This document shows, one piece after another, positions 15,608 to 25,647 of a DNA stretch of 32,586 bases. How positions within the stretch are numbered: position 1 is the first letter of the stretch; every line of letters starts with the position of its first letter. The DNA comes from Alphaproteobacteria bacterium (GTDB lineage Bacteria > Pseudomonadota > Alphaproteobacteria > Rhizobiales > Devosiaceae). The notes under the pieces were generated by a model, which saw nothing but the letters and a program-made list of their open reading frames with translations, ran no database searches and was not told where the DNA came from. The stretch lies in the NCBI GenBank assembly GCA_024280655.1, contig JAJRPR010000123.1:1-32586 (forward strand). Direction: 5' to 3'. Made by a program: the position numbers and the translations under genes.

Positions 15608-17748
15608 CTATTCATCAGCCTTTTTTCAATGCGATTAAGCACCTTAAATGCCGCCTCTAATACATTTGTTCCTGGTCCAAAAATTTCAACTGCCCCTGCC
15701 TCATAAAGAAACTCATAATCATCAACAGGAATAACTCCACCAACTATTACTTGCACATCTTTTAGATTTTTTTCTTTTAATAGCTTAATCAATTCAGGAA
15801 CTAAAACCTTATGCCCAGCACTAAGGGAGGAAACACCAACCACATCAACCCCTATTTCTTTAACGTGATTTGCAACTTCATTTGCGCTTTCAAATAATGC
15901 GCCAAAATGCACTAAAAAGCCCATATCAGCAAAAGCAGAAGCAATTATTTTTGCTCCTCTATCGTGCCCATCTTGCCCCATTTTCGCAATAAAAATAGAT
16001 GGTTTTCGCCCCTTTTGCTTTTCAAATTCCCCAATGCGCTTTTCAAACGCAATATATTCAGCATCATCTTTATATTGTTTGCCATAGACACCAGAAATCA
16101 CCTCAGGTTTTGCGCTATAACGTCCAAAAATATCTTCCATAGCTTTTGATATTTCGCCCAATGTTGCCCTTGCACTAGCCGCAATTATTGCCGCCTCAAG
16201 CAAATTACCCTCATTCATTGCCGCACATTCTTTAATCGCTGCCAGCGCCTCATCAACTTGCGCTTGATTGCGGTTTTTCTTAAGAGCTTTAAGCCTTAAA
16301 ACCTGCTCTTTTAATATTTTTTCATTATCAATTTTTCTAGTTTCAAGCGCCTCCTCTTCCTCTAAACGAAAGCGATTAACCCCAACAATTACATCTTGCC
16401 CCCTATCAACTCGTGTCTGGCGCAATGTTGCAGCTTCCTCTATTGAGCGCTTTGGCCACCCCTCACTAACCGCCTTAGTCATACCGCCAAAATCTTCAAC
16501 CTTTTCAAGAATATCCTTAGCTTTATCAATTAGTTGCTTGGTCAGCGCCTCAATATAATATGATCCAGCCAGCGGATCAATAACATCAGCAACTCCCGTT
16601 TCGTGCTGCATAATAAGTTGAGTATTACGAGCAATTCTGGCTGAAAAATCAGTCGGCAAAGCTATTGCTTCATCAAATGAGTTTGTGTGCAGGCTTTGCG
16701 TACCACCAAGCACTGCCGACATAGCCTCAAACGCAGTTCTTACAATATTATTATATGGGTCTTGCTCAGTCAGCGAAACGCCAGAAGTCTGGCAATGGGT
16801 GCGTAACATTTTAGATTTTGAGTTCTTTGCCCCTAAATCTTGCATAATATTTGCCCACAAAAAACGAGCCGCTCGCAATTTGGCAATTTCAACAAAGAAA
16901 TTCATACCAATACCAAAAAAGAAACTTAAACGAGGCGCAAAATCATCAATATCTAAACCTCTTTTTTGCGCCATTTTCACATATTCCATACCGTCGGCAA
17001 GCGTAAAGGCTAGCTCTTGTTCGGCGCTCGCTCCAGCTTCGTGCATGTGATAGCCAGAAATAGAAAGAGAATTAAATTTTGGCATATTCTCATTCGTATA
17101 AGCAATAATATCACCAATAATTCGCATTGAAGGTATGGGCGGATAAATATAGGTATTTCGAACCATATATTCTTTTAAGATATCATTTTGAATTGTTCCA
17201 GATAGCTGAACTGAGTTAACTCCTTGCTCTTTTGCCGCCACAATAAACATCGCCAATATTGGAATAACCGCCCCATTCATAGTCATAGAAACCGACATCT
17301 TATCAAGTGGGATTTTGTCGAATAGCACTTTCATATCCTCAACACTATCAATAGCAACACCAGCCTTGCCTACATCGCCCTTAACTCGAATATGATCGCT
17401 ATCATATCCACGATGAGTTGCTAAATCAAAAGCAATAGAGAGCCCCTTTGTTCCGCCAGCAAGTAACGAGCGGTAAAATTCATTGCTTTCTTTTGCGCTA
17501 GAAAACCCTGCATATTGACGAATTGTCCACGCCCGATTGGCGTACATGCTGGCTCTTACTCCACGAGTATAGGGCACATTTCCAGGCATATCGGATTTTA
17601 TATTTTTGGGCAAATCTTTGGCAAAATAAATGGGCTTAACTTCTAAAGAACCATGTGTTTTTGTTAAATCCTCAAGCGATTTATTGCGCAATTCTTTAGC
17701 GGCAAGTTTTGACCATTTTTTATAATTTGCTGGTTTTGTTTTTTTCAT
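15604..17748 (-). CDS. scpA: methylmalonyl-CoA mutase
   Basis: 714 aa; B12-binding C-terminus KMGQDGHDRGAKIIASAFADMGF; TRGVRASMYANRAWTIRQYAGFSSAKESNEFYR. Confidence 0.96.
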   Translation of the reverse strand: MKKTKPANYKKWSKLAAKELRNKSLEDLTKTHGSLEVKPIYFAKDLPKNIKSDMPGNVPYTRGVRASMYANRAWTIRQYAGFSSAKESNEFYRSLLAGGTKGLSIAFDLATHRGYDSDHIRVKGDVGKAGVAIDSVEDMKVLFDKIPLDKMSVSMTMNGAVIPILAMFIVAAKEQGVNSVQLSGTIQNDILKEYMVRNTYIYPPIPSMRIIGDIIAYTNENMPKFNSLSISGYHMHEAGASAEQELAFTLADGMEYVKMAQKRGLDIDDFAPRLSFFFGIGMNFFVEIAKLRAARFLWANIMQDLGAKNSKSKMLRTHCQTSGVSLTEQDPYNNIVRTAFEAMSAVLGGTQSLHTNSFDEAIALPTDFSARIARNTQLIMQHETGVADVIDPLAGSYYIEALTKQLIDKAKDILEKVEDFGGMTKAVSEGWPKRSIEEAATLRQTRVDRGQDVIVGVNRFRLEEEEALETRKIDNEKILKEQVLRLKALKKNRNQAQVDEALAAIKECAAMNEGNLLEAAIIAASARATLGEISKAMEDIFGRYSAKPEVISGVYGKQYKDDAEYIAFEKRIGEFEKQKGRKPSIFIAKMGQDGHDRGAKIIASAFADMGFLVHFGALFESANEVANHVKEIGVDVVGVSSLSAGHKVLVPELIKLLKEKNLKDVQVIVGGVIPVDDYEFLYEAGAVEIFGPGTNVLEAAFKVLNRIEKRLMNR

Positions 17749-17778
17749 ATCTTTTGCCGCTTCATCATCAACTCAGTT

Positions 17779-17846
17779 GTCATTCTGAGACGAAGTCGAA
17801 GAATCTTTCTTTGTAGCCAAAGACTCTTCACTTCGTTCAGAGTGAC
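17779..17846. repeat. Palindromic intergenic repeat
   Basis: GTCATTCTGAGACGAAGTCGAAGAATCTTT...AAAGACTCTTCACTTCGTTCAGAGTGAC imperfect long hairpin; related to 13249-13305. Confidence 0.8.
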
Positions 17847-17855
17847 AGCCCTCGT

Positions 17856-17880
17856 TATACTCAGGCTTGACCCAAGTATA
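17856..17880. repeat. Short hairpin repeat related to 20357-20381
   Basis: TATACTcaggcttgacccaAGTATA. Confidence 0.5.
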
Positions 17881-17917
17881 GCACAGAAGAATAAGCGATA
17901 AGTATTGTAGCGCCTTA

Positions 17918-19903
17918 TCATAATTCCTCAAACTCCATAATCACCTCATCAACCCCAAGCACAGAGCCAACGCCAACATTTATGCCCTTCACCCTAGAGC
18001 CTTTGCTAGCATAAAGCACATTTTCCATTTTCATTGCCTCAACTATTGCCAAAGCCTGTCCATCTTCAACAATATCACCAATTTCAACATCAATCCGAAC
18101 AATTTGTCCCGGCATTGGGCAAAGTAGATATTTACTCATATCGGGGGCAATTTTTTCAGGCATGATGTGCATTAATTTTGCAATATGAGGCAAAAGCAAT
18201 TTAATTTTGCTACTCGCTCCGCAATAATCAATAATAAAATCTGCACTATTTTGAGCAACCTTTAGCACTATACGATCATTTTCACTGCAAATAATTCGTG
18301 CCAAACTAGCGCCAAAATGCCACACAAAACCCAAAGCATGATATTGTTGCCCACCAATATTTAATGACCAACCGCTCTCATCAAATTCAACTTTTGTAAG
18401 AATTTCTTTGCCATCAATAAAAGCTACCCATTCCCCTTGTTGTCCATAGATTTCCTTATTTCTATTCTCAAGCAAAAACTGCATCATAGCAGCGCAAGCA
18501 ATTACATCTATTTCTTGTTTTTCATCTAGCTTTGCACCCTTAAATCCATCGGGGAATTCTTCCTCAATAAAAGCTGTGCTAATATCCCCGCTTATAAAAC
18601 GAGAGTGTCCCATAATGGTTTGTAAAAATGAAATATTGTGTTTTACCCCCTCAATTTCAAACTCACTTAAAGCACCAGACATCGCTTCGATTGCGTCCGC
18701 CCTATTTGGTGCCCAAGTGCAAAGTTTTGCAATCATTGGATCATAAAAGGTAGATATTTCACTACCCTCAAAAACTCCAGTATCATTGCGAACTATTAAA
18801 TCTTTAGAGTTAAATTCTTCTGGCGGATTATAACGCCTTAGACGACCTATTGAGGGCAAAAAATTACGTGTTGGATCTTCGGCATATATTCGGCTTTCAA
18901 TCGCCCAGCCATCTAAGTTCACATCATCTTGGCTAATCGCAAGTTTCTCGCCAAACCCCACCAGCAACATTTGCTCAACCAAATCAACGCCCGTAATCAT
19001 TTCAGTTATTGGATGTTCAACTTGCAGGCGAGTATTCATTTCTAAAAAATAAAAATTGCGCTTCTGATCAACAATAAATTCAACCGTTCCAGCGCTATCA
19101 TAATCAACAGATTTAGCTAACATCACCGCCTGTTCACCCATTGCTTTTCGGGTTGCCTCATCAAGAAAAGGACTAGGCGCTTCTTCAATAATTTTTTGAT
19201 TACGCCGCTGGATCGAGCATTCACGCTCATTAAGATAAATCACATTACCATGTTTATCGCCAAGCACCTGAATTTCAATATGGCGTGGTTTTGTAATAAA
19301 TTTCTCAATAAAAATCCTATCATCACCAAACGAAGATTTAGCCTCAGATTTTGAACGCTCAACCCCCTCTTTTGCCTCTTCATCATTATTAGCGACACGC
19401 ATTCCTTTGCCACCACCGCCCGCAGAGGCTTTTATCATAACAGGATAGCCTATTTCATTCGATATTTGCACTGCATGTTTAGCATCATCAACCAAGCCCA
19501 TAAATCCGGGCACGATTGAAACACCAGCCTTTTGCGCAATTTCCTTAGAGATTATCTTATCACCCATAGAGCTAATGGCTTTTGCATTAGGGCCAATGAA
19601 AATAATATTATTCTTTTTAAGCTCCTGACAAAAAGCAGCATTTTCAGACAAAAAACCATATCCGGGGTGCACGTCCTGCGCACCAGTTTTTTTGCAAGCA
19701 GCAATAATTTTTTTACTTAAAAGATAGCTTTCGCTAGCTGGGGAATTACCAATATGAACGGCCTCATCAGCCATTTCCACATGCAACGCCTTAGCATCTG
19801 CATCAGAATAAACCGCAACGGTTTGAATGCCCATTTTTTTAGCACTCTTAATAATACGGCAAGCAATTTCACCACGATTTGCAATAAGAATTTTTTTAAA
19901 CAT
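17918..19903 (-). CDS. pccA: propionyl-CoA/acetyl-CoA carboxylase biotin-containing alpha subunit
   Basis: 661 aa; biotin carboxylase domain (KASAGGGGKGMRV, EMNTRLQVEHPITEMITG) and C-terminal biotinyl motif EAMKMENVLYA. Confidence 0.95.
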   Translation of the reverse strand: MFKKILIANRGEIACRIIKSAKKMGIQTVAVYSDADAKALHVEMADEAVHIGNSPASESYLLSKKIIAACKKTGAQDVHPGYGFLSENAAFCQELKKNNIIFIGPNAKAISSMGDKIISKEIAQKAGVSIVPGFMGLVDDAKHAVQISNEIGYPVMIKASAGGGGKGMRVANNDEEAKEGVERSKSEAKSSFGDDRIFIEKFITKPRHIEIQVLGDKHGNVIYLNERECSIQRRNQKIIEEAPSPFLDEATRKAMGEQAVMLAKSVDYDSAGTVEFIVDQKRNFYFLEMNTRLQVEHPITEMITGVDLVEQMLLVGFGEKLAISQDDVNLDGWAIESRIYAEDPTRNFLPSIGRLRRYNPPEEFNSKDLIVRNDTGVFEGSEISTFYDPMIAKLCTWAPNRADAIEAMSGALSEFEIEGVKHNISFLQTIMGHSRFISGDISTAFIEEEFPDGFKGAKLDEKQEIDVIACAAMMQFLLENRNKEIYGQQGEWVAFIDGKEILTKVEFDESGWSLNIGGQQYHALGFVWHFGASLARIICSENDRIVLKVAQNSADFIIDYCGASSKIKLLLPHIAKLMHIMPEKIAPDMSKYLLCPMPGQIVRIDVEIGDIVEDGQALAIVEAMKMENVLYASKGSRVKGINVGVGSVLGVDEVIMEFEEL

Positions 19904-19916
19904 TATACTTTCTTTT

Positions 19917-20312
19917 CTACTTTCTCTTGGCTACCAAGTCAATTTCTACCAGCGCATATAGCGCTAATCCAGTAACACCAATAGTGGTTCTGGCTGGCAA
20001 ACAATCAATCGGAAAATAACTTTTCCAAACATTGTTCATATCATCATAATCACGATGAAACTTTGTTAAATATATTCGAGCCATAACAATATCATCTAGC
20101 CCCACATCTATACCATTAAGAACAATTTGTAAGTTCTCAATAACCCTACCAGTTTGCGCCTTTATGCCCTTAGGCAACGGAGCATCTGGCGCATCAGGAT
20201 CAGTTGGCATTTGCCCCGTAACAAAAATAAATCCATCAGCCTCAACAGCATGAGAAAACGGCGCAACAGGATGTGGGCCTTTACTAATCATATGAAATAT
20301 TGGTTTTGTCAT
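19917..20312 (-). CDS. RidA family protein
   Basis: GPHPVAPFSHAVEADGFIFVTGQMPTDP ... LPARTTIGVTGLALYALVEIDLVA; ORF track extends to 20348 but MTKPIF at 20312 is a better start. Confidence 0.88.
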   Translation of the reverse strand: MTKPIFHMISKGPHPVAPFSHAVEADGFIFVTGQMPTDPDAPDAPLPKGIKAQTGRVIENLQIVLNGIDVGLDDIVMARIYLTKFHRDYDDMNNVWKSYFPIDCLPARTTIGVTGLALYALVEIDLVAKRK

Positions 20313-20353
20313 TTTGTTTTCTTTCTTTATTTTTAATGTTTCACTCACACCAC

Positions 20354-20443
20354 CGTCATGCTAGGGCTTGACCCGAGCATCCATCTATCAAAGCTCTCTT
20401 CGTCATCGTTTTTTGGATCCTCGGGTCAATCCCGAGGATGACG
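20354..20443. repeat. Palindromic intergenic repeat (GGGTTGACCC-type family)
   Basis: CATGCTAGGGCTTGACCCGAGCAT hairpin followed by ATCCTCGGG-tcaat-CCCGAGGAT hairpin. Confidence 0.75.
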
Positions 20444-20465
20444 AGGGGTAAATTATTTGGAATTA

Positions 20466-20993
20466 TTAGCTACGCAGCTCCTTTCCTCCAAAGTAACTCG
20501 TTATGAATTCCTTGCCATTGGGGGTAAGTTGCATGAGCCATGGCTCCACCGCCAAGCCATTAATTCTAACTGAGCTTCCAGAACTTTGGGTTATTTTAAC
20601 CAAACCATCCTGTTCCAATCCTTTTACATGCAGATAGTCAGTTCGAGGTAATTGTAAAAGTGGCAAAGAATCAGACGCAAATTGACTAAGATGCGAGTGA
20701 AACAACTCCAAAGCACGCATCTCATACAATGAATACCTACCAGAAATAATAGCTAGGTTTTGTTTATAGGTACGAATTGAACCCTTCGAAATTTCTTTCC
20801 GCGTTACGCGTGCATGGCAGGTTGCACATAAAACAATCATATCCTCAAAACGATGTTCCTTTACCTTGCACCATTCTTCAATGTGTTCAAATTCTAGAGC
20901 CGCAGCTCCTCGGCACGTTGGAACAGCACAACGATACCCCGCTTCAGTCATAAGCTGCCTTTTTAAAAGTTCTGGAACATGTCGTGAAACCAT
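20466..20993 (-). CDS. HNH endonuclease domain protein
   Basis: CAVPTCRGAAALEFEHIEEWCKVKEHRFEDMIVLCATCHARV HNH/zinc pattern; 175 aa. Confidence 0.8.
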   Translation of the reverse strand: MVSRHVPELLKRQLMTEAGYRCAVPTCRGAAALEFEHIEEWCKVKEHRFEDMIVLCATCHARVTRKEISKGSIRTYKQNLAIISGRYSLYEMRALELFHSHLSQFASDSLPLLQLPRTDYLHVKGLEQDGLVKITQSSGSSVRINGLAVEPWLMQLTPNGKEFITSYFGGKELRS

Positions 20994-21002
20994 TTTCTCC
21001 CC

Positions 21003-22547
21003 CTAAAGCGGTATATTATCATGTTTCTTTTTCGTCACGTCTTGTTGCTTATTCTTTAACGTCGAAAACGCCCTTATCAATCTTCGCCTTGTTGAGTGCG
21101 GCATTATTACATCGTCAATATAGCCTCGCTCTGCCGCAATAAACGGATTAGCGAAACGCTCCTCATAATCGGCGGTTCGCTTGGCAATTTTCTCTTTATC
21201 CCCCAATTCAGATCGATAAAGAATTTCGGTTGCTCCTTTTGCGCCCATCACCGCAATTTCAGCGCTTGGCCACGCATAATTCACATCAGCACGAATATGT
21301 TTACTCGCCATCACGTCATAAGCGCCGCCATATGCTTTTCGGGTTATAAGGGTAATCATTGGCACTGTTGCTTGTGCATAGGCGAATAATAACTTCGCTC
21401 CATGTTTGATAATTCCACCATATTCTTGGTTGGTGCCGGGTAAGAATCCCGGAACATCAACCAACGTTAAAATTGGGATATTAAAACTATCGCAAAAGCG
21501 AATGAAGCGAGCCGCTTTTTTACTTGAATCTATATCAAGACAACCCGCAAGCACCATTGGCTGATTAGCAATCACGCCAATAACTTCACCATTTAAGCGC
21601 ATAAAACCAACAAGAATATTTTTGGCATGTTCTGCTTGAATTTCTAAAAAATCACCCTCATCAGCAATTTTTATTACAATCTCATGCATGTCATAAGGCT
21701 GATTGGCATTATCAGGAATTATACTATCAAGACTTTCATCTATTCCATTTGCATCGTCTTTTGTCTCTCGCTTGGGGGCTTTTTCATTTACGCTAAGGGG
21801 CAAAAAATCAAACAGACGACGCACTTCTAAAAGCGTTTCAATATCATTTTCAAATGCTGCGTCCGCAACCGAAGATTTAGTTGTATGCGTGCTAGCTCCG
21901 CCCAATTCTTCCGCTGTTACAATTTCGTTGGTCACGGTTTTAACCACATCAGGGCCCGTTACAAACATATAGGAGCTGTCTTTGACCATATAGATAAAAT
22001 CGGTCATGGCAGGAGAATATACTGCGCCACCTGCGCATGGCCCCATAATTACAGAAATTTGCGGCACGTTGCCCGATGCTTGTGCATTGCGCCAAAAAAC
22101 TTCGGCATAACCGCCAAGTGATGCAACGCCTTCTTGAATACGAGCACCACCACTATCATTTAGCCCAATAATTGGCGCACCATTTTGCACCGCTAAATCC
22201 ATTATTTTACAAATTTTTTGCGCATGGGTTTCGCTTAAAGAACCGCCAAACACCGTAAAATCTTGGCTGAAAACATAGGTCATGCGCCCATTGATTGTGC
22301 CCCAACCCGTAACCACACCATCGCCTGCAATTTGTTGCTCTTCCATGCCAAAGTCGGTACAGCGATGGGTAACGAACATATCATATTCTTCAAACGAGCC
22401 TTCATCAAGCAGCACATCAAGACGCTCACGAGCAGTTAATTTGCCTTTTTGATGCTGTTTATCAATTCGTACTTGCCCACCGCCAAGCCTTGCTTGTTTA
22501 CGCCTATTTTCAAGCTCATTAATAATATGCTTCATTTCTCCCCCCAA
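21003..22547 (-). CDS. pccB: propionyl-CoA carboxylase beta subunit
   Basis: Carboxyltransferase motifs: [81 protein letters not shown]. Confidence 0.96.
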   Translation of the reverse strand: MGGEMKHIINELENRRKQARLGGGQVRIDKQHQKGKLTARERLDVLLDEGSFEEYDMFVTHRCTDFGMEEQQIAGDGVVTGWGTINGRMTYVFSQDFTVFGGSLSETHAQKICKIMDLAVQNGAPIIGLNDSGGARIQEGVASLGGYAEVFWRNAQASGNVPQISVIMGPCAGGAVYSPAMTDFIYMVKDSSYMFVTGPDVVKTVTNEIVTAEELGGASTHTTKSSVADAAFENDIETLLEVRRLFDFLPLSVNEKAPKRETKDDANGIDESLDSIIPDNANQPYDMHEIVIKIADEGDFLEIQAEHAKNILVGFMRLNGEVIGVIANQPMVLAGCLDIDSSKKAARFIRFCDSFNIPILTLVDVPGFLPGTNQEYGGIIKHGAKLLFAYAQATVPMITLITRKAYGGAYDVMASKHIRADVNYAWPSAEIAVMGAKGATEILYRSELGDKEKIAKRTADYEERFANPFIAAERGYIDDVIMPHSTRRRLIRAFSTLKNKQQDVTKKKHDNIPL

Positions 22548-22613
22548 TATTAATACCTAACTATAAAATTAAATCTTAGTAGGTTCTTAAAAATTTCGAA
22601 AGGGAAAGAATAA

Positions 22614-23948
22614 CTATTTTGTACTTATTAAACTTAATTTCTTGATGAGCGCAAAGGCCAAATATACTGCCAATATTGCAAATGGAATTGAGCCAATAGT
22701 TGCCCCCCATACAATACCCTCTAAATCAGCATAATATGCCCCAACCCAAATAAACGGCAATACGCCAATAGTTTGGCGTGCCCAATTTAGCCAAGTCGCC
22801 CATAAAGGATATCCAAGATTATTAAAAGCTGCATTAGTTACAAACAACATGCCATTAAAGAAAAAAGATGCCGCAAGAATTGCAGTGAACAAGTTTATCA
22901 TTAGCGCCATATCACCTGTTGCAGAATAGACATTAATGATAATATCACGACCAAGAAAAAGCATTAGCCAAGCAAACAATACATAGATAAAATTAAATTT
23001 CATGCCATCAATTAGCGCTTGGCGCACCCTGTCCATTTTTCCAGCGCCAGCATTTTGCCCAATGATTGGGCCAACCGCCCCAGAAAGCGCAAAAATAACT
23101 CCAAAAGCAATTGGTATTAACCTATCAACAACCGCCTGCCCCGCTATTGCCTCATCGCCATAAGAGGTAATTGCTTGGGCAATGAAAAAAGCACCAAATG
23201 GAGTTGCTAAATTAGTAAGAATTGCAGGAATTGTAACTTTAAGTAAGTGCTTAATATCATTTCGAAAACGAGTAATATTTGGCCAGGTAATCATATCATG
23301 TACGCCAATTAAATAATATAGCCCAAGAAAGGCAAAACTAACCCTGACCATCGCAACAACAATCGCCGCACCCGTTATTTCTAAACCAAGCGTAAAGATA
23401 AATATCGGATCTAAAATAGCAATAAGCACACCACCAGCTAGCGTAATAGTCATCGCCCTTTTAGCATCACCTTTGGCACGCAAAATCCCCATCGCAACAA
23501 CCCCCACGCCAAAAAATGGAGTTGAGGGCAGAATAATAGTTAAATAGGTTTTGGCGTGTTTTAGCGTTTCTCCCTCACTATTAAGAAGAGATAGTATCGG
23601 GTCTAAAAAAATCAACATACTCAAAGCAATCACAGCATTAATAAGAAATGAAACAACAATAGCAGTGCCAGCATATGAGTGCGCTTCTTTAACTTTCCCA
23701 GCCCCAAGCGCCCTAGCAACAATCACCGACGCACCAATCATCATGCCGATAGAAATCCCAATAATCACAGCAATTATATAAGAAGCACGACCAACTGCAG
23801 CCGTTTGTGCAGTATCATTTAATAAAGAGATATAATAAAGGGAAATAGCATCAACAAAAAACACTGCCATTAATCCAATAGCAGAAGTACTAGTCATAAT
23901 TAAAACATGGCGCATTGTTGAGCCAGTAGTAAATACTGCTGTGGACAT
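22614..23948 (-). CDS. MATE family efflux transporter
   Basis: 444 aa, about 12 TM; VGPIIGQNAGAGKMDRVRQA and MMIGASVIVARALGAGKVKEA motifs. Confidence 0.9.
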   Translation of the reverse strand: MSTAVFTTGSTMRHVLIMTSTSAIGLMAVFFVDAISLYYISLLNDTAQTAAVGRASYIIAVIIGISIGMMIGASVIVARALGAGKVKEAHSYAGTAIVVSFLINAVIALSMLIFLDPILSLLNSEGETLKHAKTYLTIILPSTPFFGVGVVAMGILRAKGDAKRAMTITLAGGVLIAILDPIFIFTLGLEITGAAIVVAMVRVSFAFLGLYYLIGVHDMITWPNITRFRNDIKHLLKVTIPAILTNLATPFGAFFIAQAITSYGDEAIAGQAVVDRLIPIAFGVIFALSGAVGPIIGQNAGAGKMDRVRQALIDGMKFNFIYVLFAWLMLFLGRDIIINVYSATGDMALMINLFTAILAASFFFNGMLFVTNAAFNNLGYPLWATWLNWARQTIGVLPFIWVGAYYADLEGIVWGATIGSIPFAILAVYLAFALIKKLSLISTK

Positions 23949-24061
23949 ATATCTTTTCCTAAAATCCTATAAAGGTCAGGACTTATGCCCAACTAATATT
24001 TTTATAAAAACAATATAGGCATGAGAAAACATATAGGCAAGCACCATATAGTGCTTTATAT

Positions 24062-24574
24062 TTAGGGAAGTTCTGCAAACCCTTTATTGAAACCATTAAG
24101 AGAGACTGGAATACCAATGCCCTCTTCAGGAGTTTTGAAAACTACAAAAATCGCAGTTTTTCCCTTTGTGAGAACATCTATCAATTCATCATCCATCACA
24201 ACTTCTGCAACACAACCATTTGGCAAACAGCGCACAAAGGCAACTCGCCCCAAATCAGTACCATCAACATTTAGACCCAAACCATTTGGCAATAATATAC
24301 CAAGCGGCGCTAATACTCTTAATAATCTAGCTTGTTTATCGGCGGTTTTTAATACGATAACTGAAAGACCAACATTTGGCTGATCTTGAGCACTTACATT
24401 TTGAATTAGCGCACATTGCTCAAAACTAGCTCCTGGTGGCGTATCGCAACTCATTTGCCAGTCTTCATATTGCGCCTTAACAATCCCTTGCGCAAACGAA
24501 TTTATACTAGAGCCAAACGAGAAAATTAAAACTGCAACAATGATAGTAAAAATACGGGAAATGATATTATTCAC
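24062..24574 (-). CDS. invasion associated locus B (IalB) family protein
   Basis: Signal peptide, then YEDWQMSCDTPPGASFEQCALIQNVSAQD; 170 aa. Confidence 0.88.
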   Translation of the reverse strand: MNNIISRIFTIIVAVLIFSFGSSINSFAQGIVKAQYEDWQMSCDTPPGASFEQCALIQNVSAQDQPNVGLSVIVLKTADKQARLLRVLAPLGILLPNGLGLNVDGTDLGRVAFVRCLPNGCVAEVVMDDELIDVLTKGKTAIFVVFKTPEEGIGIPVSLNGFNKGFAELP

Positions 24575-24735
24575 TTTACTAAACCTCCAAACAACTACAA
24601 CAATGACCTTAGGTTCATTTTATAATAGGTCTTTACCAATAATTCTAAACATAACACAACAACAAACTGCGGCGCAGATGTGGCAAACATTAAATATTTT
24701 TGTCATTAACAAAGAAAATTTTATAAGACATAAAC

Positions 24736-25563
24736 ATGCCCTCTAACGATTTTTCAGATCAGGACAACCCATATTCTGAGTTAGTTACAGAACTTAAACA
24801 AAGAGAGAATTTGCGCCCCTCTCCTATTTCTAGAGCCTTTGTGGCCTTTACCTCAATACTTGCAATCATTTTCATTGCACTTGGATTTTATCATTTACAA
24901 CAACATTCACAAAAACTAGCAAAAGACGAATATAATCTTGCGCAAATGCAACAAAGCCCAATCCCCATTCCTCCTCAAAATGAGTGGAAAATATTTGATG
25001 CCGATATATATTCTTTTCGTCCAATAATAATAGTTGGGAAATATTTGGCACAAAAGCCCGTTTGCGTTGTGACTAATTTAGATAATTCTAAAGGTAGCAA
25101 TAGTGGCAAAGGTTGTTGGGTAATCGCTCCGTTTGAATTAGAAAGCGGCGGGATTATCTTGGTCAATCGTGGCTTTATAGAACAATCAGATAGGTTCCTT
25201 ATAAATTCAACATCATCACCGTCAGGCACTTTTACCCTAAAAGGCATTGCAAGAACATCGCAACAGGGAGGCGTTTTTACTAAAGGGCCAGATATTAAAA
25301 ATAGGGTCGATTATGTTCTTTCAATAGAGCGCCTAACAATTTTCATAGAGCTAAATAATAAAAATATTGCACCAATATATATGGATCTTGCGGCCGATCA
25401 AGAAACCTCTTTTCAGGGCGGTGAAACAGAAATAAAAACTATTAATAGGCATTTTAAATATGCAATGGTTAGCTTTTTAATCTCTTTAATAATCATATTA
25501 TTATCATTTTATTGGCTATTGAGAAAATCAATACAACGAAGAAAGAGCGGACTTAAAAAATAA
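24736..25563 (+). CDS. SURF1 family cytochrome c oxidase biogenesis protein
   Basis: Two terminal TMs; IIVGKYL, GCWVIAPFELESGGIILVNRGFI and YAMVSFLISLIIILLSFYWLLRK. Confidence 0.88.
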   Translation: MPSNDFSDQDNPYSELVTELKQRENLRPSPISRAFVAFTSILAIIFIALGFYHLQQHSQKLAKDEYNLAQMQQSPIPIPPQNEWKIFDADIYSFRPIIIVGKYLAQKPVCVVTNLDNSKGSNSGKGCWVIAPFELESGGIILVNRGFIEQSDRFLINSTSSPSGTFTLKGIARTSQQGGVFTKGPDIKNRVDYVLSIERLTIFIELNNKNIAPIYMDLAADQETSFQGGETEIKTINRHFKYAMVSFLISLIIILLSFYWLLRKSIQRRKSGLKK

Positions 25564-25647
25564 AAACATAATATTGCTCGCTTGCTCTTACTCTTTGATG
25601 ATATTAAGAGAGACAAAGAAAATAATATTAATTCATGGATAGGGTTT

